The notes beneath the pieces were generated by a model. It did not search any database. It was not told the DNA's origin and saw nothing but the letters and a program-made list of their open reading frames with translations. Shown piece by piece: positions 13,861 through 26,110 of a DNA stretch of 64,000 nt. Origin of the DNA: Saxidomus purpurata (lineage: Eukaryota > Mollusca > Bivalvia > Venerida > Veneridae). How positions within the stretch are numbered: position 1 is the first letter of the stretch; every line of letters begins with the position of its first letter. The stretch is taken from contig JAFMSR010000008.1 in assembly GCA_022818135.1 (NCBI GenBank), positions 7,037,140 through 7,101,139 on the forward strand, read 5' to 3'. The position numbers were made by a program, and so were the translations under genes.

Positions 13861-14372
13861 AGAACATGCTACGCTTGGTAGACATGTCAGATGTTTTGTT
13901 CGTTCAATGTTGAAACGTTTAAGGAATTGTCCTGGAAACATATAATAGTTCGATAATCTGGTACTAAAACTTAAAAGAAGACAGGGTTTGTGCAAAAGAT
14001 TCTTTGATAGAAATTTCGCTGATGATAGTTTGACCTTTCTTAATATTATCCACCATGGAATAACTAAGGTCCTCGTCTTGAACCTTTTCATTAGTGGTGA
14101 ACGTTGATATATGTATCCACTGCTTGTGTAGAACCTTTGACTCTGGATCCAAGTGGTGCACAGGTGGTTCATACAGGGTCACAATTCTCCTGATAAAAAG
14201 TTCTGGGATTCGCAGATTGCGTGTAAAAAGCTCTATTGAAATGTTCATCCTTCCCAAATGTTGGTTTTGTTTTAACATTTTCCACATCCCACTTCCCTAA
14301 AATGTGTCCATGTGAAGGACAACAGACAAAAATAATTGGACGCACCAAAACGTATTCCGTATATTTAAGCAA
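13858..14372 (-). pseudogene. Possible decayed coding segment, unrecognised
   Basis: Three overlapping minus-strand open frames (14372-14169, 14287-13964, 14172-13858) follow one another with frame changes. The middle frame has protein-like composition over 107 residues. The region is part of duplicated unit D, whose other copy at 9040-9260 does not keep the frame. It may be a fragment of an old gene or mobile-element protein broken by frameshifts. I do not recognise the family, and chance frames remain possible. Confidence 0.2.
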
Positions 14373-16160
14373 TATAGTAAATGGTATTTATTTTATTATT
14401 CTTAACCATGCGGTATACACATACGTTTCGATAGTGGCATCTTTAGGACGACCTGACCTGATCATCTTCAGTGCTGGTTCGTCTGCGCTTGCAATCAGTA
14501 GTCCAGTTCTTCTAAGGTATCGTCATCAAGTTTATTTTTATGTATTCATGAATTTCCTTGAGTGGCATAACTTCTCTAACTTATCCATTTCATCAACAAC
14601 TCATCAATAATTGAACATTTTAGTCAGAAACCTTTTGCACTGATTTCAGTAGTGATAATGGATAAAAAGCACCCGAGTTCATGCTTGCGGCAATAAAAAA
14701 TATGCTAGACTTCTCTACCCTAGTAATTATGTACACAAAGCAAGGCAAATGTATTTTATAATGCAAGCAATGCATAGACTAATCATAAAACATCCACATA
14801 GCCTCAAACTAAAACAAATTAAAACAGATATCTGCAGACCGTTTTGCTGTAAGGTAAATGTACCAAGACAAATTCCAAATTTGTGCGTGACAATAATCTG
14901 TTCTTACATCAATTTCTTATGAGTAAACTCCCAACTGACTCGTGTTTCGTTCGAACAGCCTATCCAGCACTAATCAAAAGGTTAAAAATGGACGAGGAAC
15001 ACGTGTTGTGTTTCTTTATTGTTTTGTACGTTTTTTGGTATAGTGGTTTCTGAGTGTGGGGGTCGAAATAACGGATGTGATGTCTCATTTTCTCAGCTGT
15101 CAAAATTAGTATTTTGTCAATAAAACATTTTCATATACAACGTGCCGAAATTTGTAGGAAAAACGGATTGAGCTCATTTTGAATGGTCTGTTTGGTATGC
15201 AAGTGTTTTCCAAGTGCATTTCTTTCGTGTCCGAACTGTAATTTTGTCATGAAAATAGATTTTGGTATAAAATTGCACAAGTGTTCACCACATATTGACA
15301 ATGTGACGCGTGCAACACTCACGTCCAATCTTCAATTTCAAGGTCACACCTAGAGTTTAAAGGTCATGGGGCACACATTATCAGTACATGGAGACAACAT
15401 GTCGTGTGCAAGATCCCGGACCCTTTTCAAAGGTTAAATCACACTTAGAGTTTAAAGTTAACGAACCTTGTATATATGCACACATTCATGCTGTCAGACA
15501 CCATGTCGGTGGCATTTGTCACTTGTGATGGACAGCTCTTGTTGTGGTTATACTCCCGTTCTCCACGCATTTATTTTTAAGCTCTGTCCTAAATGTAGTA
15601 ATATTAAGGACGGCTCATAGGCGACTCGATTCACCTGACAAAATTATTTTCGTAAATGCATCAAATTGAACACTAACCTATACATGACAATTTCATTAAC
15701 TTTTACACTTTCAAATTAAACGAAATGTTTTTGTTTAAAAATAGTCTATTGAACTTTTTTTGCGTGTTGTTTCGTCTCCTTGGGATGGAAATTCTGATTC
15801 TTTTTTCTAATACACGTTCCCGTTTTTCAAGCTCTTATTTTGAAGGTATATTTTGAATGTAGTTACATAAACATAAGAACGAATCATAGACGAACATTCT
15901 TGTTTTATTCTATCCACCACGTTTGGTAATATCTACTTTACGTTGTCTATTTTCATCATATGAATGATTCGAAACGTGTAGGTTTGTTATCAAGCAATAA
16001 TGCGTATGCTTAGATATACATGTATATTAACGTCTGTTAAAAGTACAAATTGTACAACTGTTTACGCCAGATTTCCTACGTCGGAAGTATCTTGGACCAA
16101 CTGTTCACTTTTAACCCCGTCCCACTTCGCTCTCACCCCAATACTTCCCCATATATAAAG
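14080..16160. repeat. Segmental duplication units D and B, copy 2
   Basis: 14080-14355 matches 9040-9260, 14560-15200 matches 6590-7270, and 15790-16050 matches 7320-7560. Positions are shifted by about 7.9-8.5 kb from the first copies, as expected for an old tandem duplication. Confidence 0.7.
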
Positions 16161-16722
16161 AGATACCAAAAAATTGACCTTTCCCGTGACCTACAAAATA
16201 CCCTTGTGAAAAACCTATTTACAACAAGTAAATCATACCTAAAAAGAAAAGAAAACATTTATTCTGGCAAAATGTATTAAAATTCAACTCATCAAAGGCT
16301 TTCCAAAACATAAACTGGAGATTTCATTCAAACATAACGGGCAATTACACTAAAACACACAACCTATTGCCCGCGTTCCTATATACATGTAACTATGCTA
16401 CGTGTAAGAGACATATTTGACCTTTATATTTCGCATCCTTGTGAAGGAATAACCTTTAAACAGCACACAAATGTCTCGTTAGCCAACTCATCAATCTTAA
16501 GAGCATTAATTAAATATTAAACATTACAATCTGTATTCTGAGCAGAAAGGCAACTTATTAGTTCCTTTGTTTAATGTTTTATGCTGGAATCGCAGACAGT
16601 CTAAATTATGTTGTCTTATTAATTATATCTTGCTCTCATGTTAAAACATTATGCCTGTGCAAATGTTTCATTGCAATAATATCTTTTTTTAATTAGATGT
16701 TTTCAGTGAGTTATCTCCCGCT

Positions 16723-16937
16723 AATACTCTCTGAAGGTAAGTCGGGCCTCTCATTTGGATTCGCCAATACTCTCTGAAGGTAAGTCGGACCTCTCATTTG
16801 GATTCGCCAATACCCTCTTTAGGTAAGTCGGGCCTCTCATTTGGATTCGCCAATACTCTCTGAAGGAAGGTCGGGCCTCTCATTTGGATTCGCCAATACT
16901 CTCTGAATGTAAGTCGGGCCTCTAATTTGGATTACAC
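16723..16937. repeat. Minisatellite, 43 bp x 5
   Basis: Five consecutive units of 43 bp, each beginning AATACTCTCTGAAGGTAAGT and carrying CGGGCCTCTCATTTGGATT. The units differ by only a few substitutions. Confidence 0.95.
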
Positions 16938-16939
16938 TG

Positions 16940-18080
16940 TTTTTATTCCCATTTTGCTTCTACTGAGTTTTTAATAATTCGCACCTCAGTGACAAAGTAT
17001 TGTCGGTTTGGCATTTCAAATGACAGAGAAATGAAAAGTTTCACAGCCCATAGCTGGCATATTTCTATAACAAACAACGATAAAGTCAAAATATTTCAAC
17101 TGTTATAAGAGCAAGACTTGAAGTTGAACTTTTGGTCTGTCCTGTTCTTTATATTACAAGGGAGACAATTAGTTATATACCGATATATCTCAAGTGTAAG
17201 GATAAAGTGCGATCTATCACCAATCTATTACGTAATTGAAATCTAAGATAAGGTGTTTCTATTTGATTTCGGAAACGGCAATCCTGCGGCTGGGAAAAAT
17301 ATATCCACCTGAACAAAGCATTTATCTTGTGTTTGGTTTGGATTTAAAGGGTAACCTTCCTTTGATAGTTGTTTCTGGCCACATTGTCTTTTTTGTTCTT
17401 CAAGTTTTACATTATACTTCAAATGATAGAAAACTTTTTACAGTAACTGACGTATTTTATCATGAGAATCCACTTTCCTTTGAAAACTCACATAAGAGCA
17501 AATTTGCATGATATAGCGCTATTTAGCTACATTTTATTTCATTACACTGATAGAATAGCATAGGATTGGTATAATGTACTCGTAACAACTTGATTAAGAA
17601 CATGCTGCTATTTTTTCAAACAAAGCTTTCTTTTTCAAGCAAATTAGCCCTTGATTTGTTACAAGGAATTTCGAAAGGGTTATGTTAGTCAGTCATGAAC
17701 ACTTATCTTTCTTGCTGAAAGATAGACATCTATAAAAGGTATTAATCTGCCGTTGAACAGATATTTATATGGAATTTCTTAAATTTAAGATACTCTAGTA
17801 CGCAGTGCCCTTTTTAATTGTGTATTGCCTGTGATTTTATTTTAATGCATTTGCATGTAATTGTTCCTTAGAACTTTTCCCCCCATTTATTTTGGTTAAC
17901 AATTATACTTTACATTTATAACCCACTCACTGAAAATATTCAAAGACAAAACATTAATTCTCTCTGAACGGGATTCGCTATTTTCGGATCGCAAAGGACA
18001 ACGCTTAGGATATATTTAATGTTATTAAATTTGATATGTATAAAAAATCAACATGTATTGGTATATATTTCATATTTATA
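16940..18080. other. Non-coding, nothing recognised
   Basis: The frame at 17236-17511 (91 codons) has no family resemblance and no conserved copy elsewhere in the window. Confidence 0.4.
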
Positions 18081-18262
18081 CACCGGCAATTACAGAATAG
18101 GAATTATGATATATATGGATTGAAGCATTGATTTAGTTTCCTTTCTCAACATGCTGTAGATGCATACATGTACTAGAATGTTGTGGATTTAAATGAAACT
18201 TTTTTATCATTTTATAATATGGTATTTTCAGTTGGACAGATCTTTGGAAATAGAAATGAAGT
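18080..18262. repeat. Segmental duplication unit C, third copy
   Basis: It resembles 7740-7990 and 9780-10010, with shared TTTTTTATCATTTTATAATATGG-like and TTCAGTTGGA.AGATCTTT segments. It is diverged and carries no coding content. Confidence 0.55.
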
Positions 18263-21200
18263 TAGTCTAAAGCTGCAGTGACTTTATATTGTACATATTC
18301 GGGTGATAAGACCACGACAGACATTGTGTTGATGTAATTTTGCTCACTTTTTAGGATATTGTTAGATACATGTTTTGATAATTCCATTTAAGATTTGTGA
18401 TGTTACTCATAAGCCAAATAAACTTGTAATTTAATTTTAAAGTGACATTATGCGCATCTTAATGCACATAGTGTAATTTTTGTGACAGTTTTATAAAAGC
18501 AAGTTTCGGTTGCTGAGCATTTAAACGTGTTAAACTAATGATCATGCCGCATTAGTATTTGAAATTGGTGCTTTAGAAATAAAAAAAAATGGACTGATGA
18601 AATATAATCCCTTTCTTGGCAGTGATCTCACTTGTGTCATTAGTGTTGTTGCCGGTAGAGATTTCGGCAGTGGAGGGGAAGCAACTCCTGCATGCAGTTG
18701 TTTATTTCTTAAATTGACTCTCCCAGTCAAAATAAGAAAATGAATATTTGGAAAGTTATTATTTCGTACTAGTAGCAGGAAGAGTTTGTTGTATAGGGTT
18801 AAAAGCTATTATTTCCTTTACCCTTTGTATACACACCTATTTCAGCTGGATTTTTACTTTAAAATAATGTGCATAATTCCACTTTAAAAGACCTATATTC
18901 TTATTTTCCTAGATATCAAGATACACCGTAAGTATTTTAAACACAGACTAAAAACGGGATTTCGCTGAATGACGGTTGGCTGTAAGCAGTTCATCCTGTA
19001 GCAAATATACATATCACTAGTAAAATATGCACTAAAGATGACTCGTTATTAATTCTCAGCCTTGGAACACACGTGATTCCGAGAATATATGTATCAGCCC
19101 CGGTGAATATTGTTTGTTCTTGCACTTGCTAATTAATTTCGTACGCACTTGAGAGTCCAACATATTATTAACGATGATTAAGCATGGAAAGCTATGCATT
19201 AATTATTCAGTGGCTATTTTCTGTTGGATTTTAGGCAAATAAAAATTGTTGATGATATTTGCTTGTTGACGATGTAAGTGTTTCGAAGGAAAAAAGAGTT
19301 CAAATCTAATTGCTTTATAGTTTCTCCAAGACAAGTGCAAAATCATTACCATCAAGATGAATGTCTTACTACGGACAGAGATTTAATGCAGTCGTACTTA
19401 ATCGGTCATGTTCGTATTCAACCGTAAGAATAACAATTTATGGATAGAATCGAATCGATGTAACTATTTTTGTAATATCCTTCAAAATAAGCAAGTGCTT
19501 GGTCAATTTTTAGGTGGTATACTTGACATTGGTATATGGGTTTAAGTGTACGTTGGTGCCTGCATGGCTGAACGTAGGAGTTTGTGTCTGGTGATTTCCA
19601 AAGATGCAGCCCCAGCTTGTTTTCTTCAACAACCTATACATTTTTGTACCTGTATAAAACTTGACATTTGATAAGCAAAAGGAAATAAAAGGAGGTGCCA
19701 CTTGGGTATTTATTCTTTCTGAAGACAATCGTGAATTTGTGACTGGATTAAGATGATATCACCACAAGGATAAGAAAGAACATTTACGCATAGTGAATCC
19801 CGTGGTATATTGGATAAAGAAGCACGTGCAAATGGATGGCCTTTTATTTAGCCATTTAAACAATTTGTATCAAGAGATATCGGTTAATTAGTGATAGGAA
19901 TAACATAGTCACTTACAAGACAAATTTTGATGCAAAGCATCAAAGGCGCTGTGCATGTTTTTGAAACATGATTTAAAGGAATCAGAGTCATTTTAGAATA
20001 TCAGTAAACAACCTATCAACGGGAAAAACCAAATACATTATGTTATTTGTAACTGTTATCATAATAAGTAAAAAACCACATTTACTACAGTTTAACAAAA
20101 AAATAAACGAATCATAAAACAACCTTCCGTATAATGGTACGATGACGCCCATTAAACAAGGCTACAGCTCGTTGTCAGTAGACGCTTTTCGACGCAGACG
20201 AAACCCACGTGATTAATTTTGTCTTTACTATTGGTCAGTTGTTAGCGATGCTTTACATAACTTTCATTGAGACCCCATGTATCGCATAGTTAGGTGAACG
20301 GTCTTACTTATAATGCCTACATTTTACTTTAGTATGTAGTAATTAAAATGGGTTTTAATTAATTATTCACGTTGACAACATATGTATCTAAACTTCAAAA
20401 AGTTTAGAGTTAGCAAAACAACTATTGAGACGTTTTTTCTGAACTTTGATGAATCTGGCCGTAGGATCCGTAAACAAAGCAATAAAAAAACCGTAACCTT
20501 CAAGTTTGTGGAAAAGTTATTAAATATCCTCTGAATATGTCAAAAGTTTTGAATTAACGGTCGAAGACATATGCATCTGGTATAGTATTGTTTGTAATCA
20601 GTTAATACTATTTATTTATTCATTATAGGGAGTTTGTTCAAACATAATACATAGTTTTTAATTACAATAATAATGTTGGCTGCTCCCTATTCGATTATGC
20701 AACCCCATGGTACAAAATTAAAACCTATTCAATACTGGCACTGTGCTTCCGCACAGCGCCAATAATGTAAAAACATCACACAGCACAGAACAAACAAATT
20801 ATACAAGACTCAAGGCTTAAAGTAGTATGTTGATTCCGAGATTACCCCCAATGGAACGGATCAGGCCCCATGCTTATAAAAGTTTCTTGAGCACAGTACG
20901 AAGTCATGCTCAAGTAATATGAAGTAAAGTCAAGTTAACAAAGTGGGGTTTAGTAAAATGATACATAAGCTCAAGAACACAACTTTTGATTATTGTCATG
21001 CAACCCGATATTGAAAAAAGGTCGAGTTTTACTTCATAGTAAGAGACTTTAACTCTTCCTTCGACTCAACATATGAGAAATTATTTTTAAAAAAGATAAA
21101 TATTTCCTCTGTAAGCGTATCTGCAGTCTGACATTTTCCCGTATTTGGTAGGTAAAACACGTGCTCTTAACATTGTTATATCATGGAAGTAAAATTACAA

Positions 21201-22360
21201 AGTTCCCATACAAAGAGCGACAAATCTTCAATCAAAGTCAGCTACAGTCTAGCCCGATGATCTCCCTTTGCCCCATAAAGCCTATATTTTACTTTGTGTG
21301 TTGTTGGTACGAGAAGCCTAAATTGGTGAAAATCAGGCTATTTTGTCTATGGAACATGCGGACCTACACTATGTTTGCTGAAACTAAGTGGATGCATACG
21401 GGAAAAATTCTTTTGAAATATCGCTGGATGGTAGATCACAAATGAAACATGAAGAGAAAAATCTAGATATAAATTATAATCTAAAAATATTTGGTATTTG
21501 AGAATACTGACATATTTGATCGATGACAACAAAAACTGTCACGAAAATGGGGTGGTGTCATTCGGCTCCAAACTAATGGCATAAAGTATTGAATCACATG
21601 TATAAGTTTTGTTATTTTTATGTGGGACTAGGATGATTCTATAAAATAAAGTTCATTTCAGCAGTTGGTGAGATTTTGGGTAGTCGCACCGACAGAAACC
21701 CTTATAATGTAAGTCTATGGAAATGAATCTAGGCTACTCATACCTATTGTGCAGGAAATATTTCATTCAACTTGTTGCCGCGCGATATAAAGACTTATGT
21801 ATTAAAACAAAACACACACTTTCTGTCAAAACCATAAGGCTAAGAACTTAGATAAATGGAGTGTGGCATTATTGTTTAGCGGCTCCCTATTAAGTTCGGA
21901 TCGTACCCCTTGGGTTGGCATTGGTCCAATCCCGGGGTTCACTTATTTTGCATTGACTTTCGTAGGAAGAACTTTAAAACATCCTCATGTTCATAACCAC
22001 ATGGCACATAAATGAATCTCACCTGAGGCTAAGCTATAAGTACAAAAACATAGGAATAGGAATGTAACTATTGCCATGGGAATGTAACTATTGATGCATG
22101 ATATGGTTAGACTTACGGAAACAACCGATAATTCATTTAAAAACTACACGTTAAAATATTAGAAAGCAAGACGCAATTGTGGCAGTGATTGTCTTCCATA
22201 CAGCAACAACAAGTGCATGAAACAGGTCGTTCGAAAGATCATGAAATTGACTTAGTGGGTGGGTAAGACATTGTTAAATCTTTACTGGATTATTAAAGAC
22301 AAATGAATTGTGGATAATTATGTCTTCCCAAAATTATTCTTAACACATTGCATAAAATTC
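18263..22360. other. Intergenic or deep-intron DNA, no gene recognised
   Basis: Scanned on both strands without finding a convincing exon, RNA gene or mobile-element protein. The small frames at 18542-18730 (-), 19510-19728 (-) and 21161-21445 (+) lack recognisable motifs. I looked here in particular for the missing N-terminal exon of ABCE1 (four-cysteine cluster) and did not find it. Confidence 0.4.
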
Positions 22361-22361
22361 G

Positions 22362-23204
22362 TTTGACAATCAGCATGGCTGTCGTGTCCGGCAGTTTTGC
22401 GAACCCCAATTTGTGGGTTTTATTCGTGACTAAGCTAAATCAATACAGCGAAGTCAAGTGGATGTTGCTATCATGGATTTCAGTAAAGTTTTTTATGTAG
22501 TTCACCATGGCAGACCTTTACTAAAACTAACCCATTATGGCATCAGGGGCTCTACACATTTCTGGATTAAAGCTTTCTTAAACAAAAGAACTCAGAGAGT
22601 AGTGATAAATGGTGCAACATTCAGTATGGCTCCTGTTATATCAGGTGTTCCTCAAGGTTCAGTTTTGGGACCGCTTGCACTTTTGCTTCTGCTTTTTATA
22701 AATGATTTGTCTTCTTCAGTTACATCCTTTTTGCAGATGATTGTGTGATTTACAGAATAATAAAAGCAGATGAAGATTCAAACCAGCTACAAAAAGACGT
22801 AGACAATTTATCATTATGGGAGCAGAAAAGGAAGATTTCTTTTAACATAAACAAATGCCATATTATGCATCTAACTAGGTCCAGAAAACCATTAAATACT
22901 GTGCACACTTTGCACAATCAGCCTCTATCAGTTGTTACATGTAGCCAGGCAACATCTCTTGATATGGAAGTATCATCTAATTTATCTTGGTCTCCACAAG
23001 TCATGTAAACAAACTTTCTAGTAAAGCTAGTCAGAGCTTAAAACGAAATACCCATTCATCAAAAAGTTCTACTATAATGTCCACCATTATTAGACCTACT
23101 CTAGAGTACTGCTCTTGTGTATGGGATCTTTATCACTAAAAGGACATAGAGAAATTAGAGAACATTCAAAGGCAGGCTGCAAGATTTGTAACAAATACAT
23201 ATAG
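22362..23204 (+). pseudogene. Decayed non-LTR retrotransposon reverse transcriptase (5' part)
   Basis: Reverse transcriptase of a jockey/CR1-like LINE. In order one can read a QHG-type start (about 22365), VDVAIMDFSKVF (catalytic motif A, from 22458), GVPQGSVLGP (motif B, 22644-22673) and FADD (catalytic motif C, 22730-22741), then IIKADEDSNQLQKDVDNLS and the thumb region. There is an in-frame stop near 22436. A frame change lies just before FADD and more frame breaks follow 23008, so the copy is dead. Endonuclease and ORF1 are absent, which is the usual 5' truncation. The copy continues after a SINE insertion at 23473. Confidence 0.9.
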
Positions 23205-23215
23205 TAAGGACAAAT
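23205..23215. repeat. Target-site duplication, left copy
   Basis: TAAGGACAAAT, repeated at 23462-23472 on the far side of the SINE. Confidence 0.85.
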
Positions 23216-23288
23216 ACCGGGTTCGATCCCTAGCTATCCTCCCATGTCGGTAGTATCCTTAGGAAAGACACAAATAATTCCGCATTGC

Positions 23289-23365
<77 letters not shown>

Positions 23366-23461
23366 GGTTGATTCAATCTGGAATGAGTCTCGAGAGCGAT
23401 TTATATAAGTTGTAAGAGCTTGTTTCGCAATCGAGAATAAATAAAGTAGTATAAACTAAAC
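23216..23461 (+). mobile_element. SINE inserted in the LINE
   Basis: An insertion of about 246 bp flanked by the 11-bp duplication TAAGGACAAAT. Near its left end is GGGTTCGATCCC, a canonical tRNA-type B box (RNA polymerase III internal promoter). No A box precedes it, so the element is 5'-truncated. It contains a (CT)n/(C)n tract at about 23289-23362 and ends in an A-rich tail with AATAAATAAAG. The interrupted LINE frame resumes immediately after the right duplication. Confidence 0.85.
23289..23362. repeat. (CT)n microsatellite
   Basis: A CT dinucleotide run interrupted by a short C tract, internal to the SINE. Confidence 0.95.
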
Positions 23462-23472
23462 TAAGGACAAAT
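23462..23472. repeat. Target-site duplication, right copy
   Basis: TAAGGACAAAT, identical to 23205-23215. Confidence 0.85.
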
Positions 23473-23890
23473 CTTTTAAATGACTTGAATTGGATTTCTT
23501 AACAAACTAGAAGACAATATAGTAGGCTAACATTATTTCATAAAATGGTTTATAATCATGTTGATGTTGATCTTAAACTCTATCTCACACGTACCTTACA
23601 ATAGACAGTCATGTCATAACCACCATATGACATTCCAGATACAATCCACTTTAGTAGATGATTACAAATATTCATTTCCTCTGGGACTGTTGTCCAATGG
23701 AATGCATTACCATCTCATGTAGACAGTGTTGAATCAATCTCCGGATTTGGGTCAGCACTGGCTGCATTGACGTACAAACCATAAATGAACATATTTGCTT
23801 TTATCCTGTTTTAACCGTACCGTAATATCTTCCTTTCTGCACAACAGATTATATATGTACATATTTGCATGATAGGGATTTTAAGATGTT
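23473..23890 (+). pseudogene. LINE reverse transcriptase, C-terminal part
   Basis: Continuation of the LINE after the SINE. Readable pieces include LTLFHKMVYNHVDVDL, then, after frame changes, SSGTVVQWNALPSHV and SISGFGSALAALTY. This block near the end of the ORF is characteristic of jockey/CR1-type LINEs in marine invertebrates. Stops and frameshifts are frequent. The end of the element near 23890 is approximate. Confidence 0.8.
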
Positions 23891-23899
23891 AGATTTTGC

Positions 23900-24370
23900 A
23901 CCTTTATTTCTCACACATTTCGGCCGAAATACTTAGTAAATAGTGAACTTTTTATTTGAAAATAAGTCCTAAATTTCTATTTGCTATTTTTAATTTGGAG
24001 TAAATGTGTTTATCAAACTTTAACTCCTCATCAAATATTACTCCCAAATCTTTTTTCTTATTGTACATCCTGAATTTTGAAGATTGAATCTAGATTATGT
24101 TTCATAAAGTACCCAGTATCAGCTTTTTTCCCTAGGGTCATATGTTTACACTTCTTGTCATTGAAATTCAGTTGCCATAAATAAATTTACATTTAATACT
24201 CCATTCCCAGGCTTTAAAGATACTGTATTGCAGAATATTTTCATCTTGTGGTGATTTTTTAATTTTATACAAGTCAGTATCATCTGCAAATAGTTTACCA
24301 AAACATTTTCAGGCAAGTCATTTATGAATATAAGGAAGAACACAGGTCCAAAACCACGCATGGCCATAAG
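23900..24370 (-). pseudogene. Second LINE reverse-transcriptase fragment, opposite strand
   Basis: On the minus strand, reading from 24367, one sees GFGPVFFLIFINDLPENV, the segment between RT motifs B and C. A shifted frame then gives LFADDTDLYKI (motif C), and further down there is a remnant of the block KRFGSNI. Frame breaks make it a dead fragment. It lies tail-to-tail with the plus-strand LINE and belongs to a different subfamily, judged by the FINDLP and ADDT residues. Confidence 0.8.
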
Positions 24371-26110
24371 GTTTCAGTTTTGAACGTTATATAGCCATTA
24401 ACGTAGAAGAAGAAGCATGTTCCAAGCTCAGTCATTAATCATACATCATGCAGTTGTTCCTCTGACTTTTTAACAAATAGTCGGTTGTAAACCTGAGATA
24501 TGTTGATTTATTTGTAACTACTGAAAGCAAAATAAAATTTAATGAATTCAGTTTACCTATAACGATTTTGATTTCTAACCGTACCCATGGACAATACTGA
24601 TAACATACTTATAACTGATGCATCGTCTGTAATTGCGCTTATTCGGTCCAACAATCTCGGCAGAGGCTATAATGGGTAACGAAGTTGCCGAAGTTTAACT
24701 GTATCCAATGCGCTACAACTAAGGTACTCGGATATTGTTGTAATAAATGTCTGCAACTTTTCACCGGTGTTTGACAATGCACGACACTTTAGCTTCGTAC
24801 CTTGAAATTTACAAGCTAAATCCTATTTCAGGATACACCATGCCTAAAGTCCTTTTTGATTTTCTTTCTTGTTGACACCGTGAAGTAGTATCTTAGTGTC
24901 TTTTACTACAGTTTCAACCGTCGTATGTCCTATGACTTTTTGGATATTCCTGTTCAAACCAATAATTGTCATGAACTTGAACCGGTGGTTGGGTCACTGA
25001 ATGAACCTAAGGTACCATGATCCTAAAAATGAAATTCCTGTGTAATCTTTTGGCCCGTATTTTTATAGGTTTAAATCCTGTGGCCCTTTTTTGTGGGGAA
25101 ACGCTTTTTTCAGTTATAGCCATTAACGGAGAAGGAAGAATCATGTTCCTGCAGCTTCACTCCCCATTAATCTCACAGCATGCAGTCTGTTCCTTTACGC
25201 TAACTCTAATTTTAACAAAATAGTCAGCTTGTAAACAATCCTAAATCGAGCTTATGTAATGAAGTTATTTTTTAACTCTGTGCCAGGACTCATTAAATAT
25301 AAATTTATTGTATTGTATTGTATAACAATTTTGATTCTCTAACAGTAACTGGAAAAACTGTCGTACAGTTTAACTGTTTGTTTGATTGTTTGTAATTGTG
25401 CTTATTAGGTCTACCAACCTCTACAGAGGCTCTAATCGGTACGAACCGTCACAGTTAACTGTATGCCAGGAGCGCTACAACTAAAATACCAGATATGACG
25501 GAACAGAAATCTAACGTTTTCACCGGTATTGCGCCATGCATGCGACAGGTGGCGGCCATATTCGCAATCCTTACCGGCTAAATTATTTCAGGAATTATCA
25601 AGCAACAAGGTCCTTTTTATTTTCTTTAATATGTTGAAACAGTAAAGTAGTATCTTGTTAATTAATTTTACATACAGTTTCAGGTGTATGTCCTTTACTT
25701 TGTTTGATATTCCTCGTTCTTTAAACCATATGTCATGACATACTGGTGGGTGGGGTACTGAATGAACCTAAGGTACATGATTTCAAACTAATTTTGTGTA
25801 ATCTTTTGGACTATTTACTTAAACAATATCTGGTATTTTTATCAGTGTTTTGGGAAGACTCTGTGGTCCTTTTTGTGGGGAAAGATACGGCTTTTTTCAG
25901 TTATGGGAAAAGGGAAGGCAGACAGTCTCAATCTCATGAAGTTTGGACTCCCCCATATGGTCACCGGCCCTGCAAATCTGCTTTTAACTCTAACTCATGT
26001 AAACATAACAAAATATCAAGCAAGTAAACAATGTTAAATCAAGTTCTGAAATAAAGTTATTTTTAAACAGTGTGCCAGGATTTATTGGATATTTATTTAC
26101 TGGATAATAA
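24370..26110. repeat. Tandem partial triplication, unit about 0.75 kb
   Basis: Landmarks recur in order. GCCATTAACG.AGAAG occurs at about 24395 and 25119, and CACTGAATGAACCTAAGGTA at about 24994 and (variant) 25758. The TTTTTTCAGTTAT.G segment occurs at about 25108 and 25893. Copies run roughly 24370-25095, 25096-25870 and 25871-26110 (partial). No coding content recognised; the frames at 25017-25223 and 25746-26027 lie inside the repeat. Confidence 0.7.

Noticed and set aside
16723..16937. CRISPR-like appearance of the 43-bp repeats
   Set aside because: There are no unique spacers between units and the DNA is eukaryotic; this is a minisatellite.
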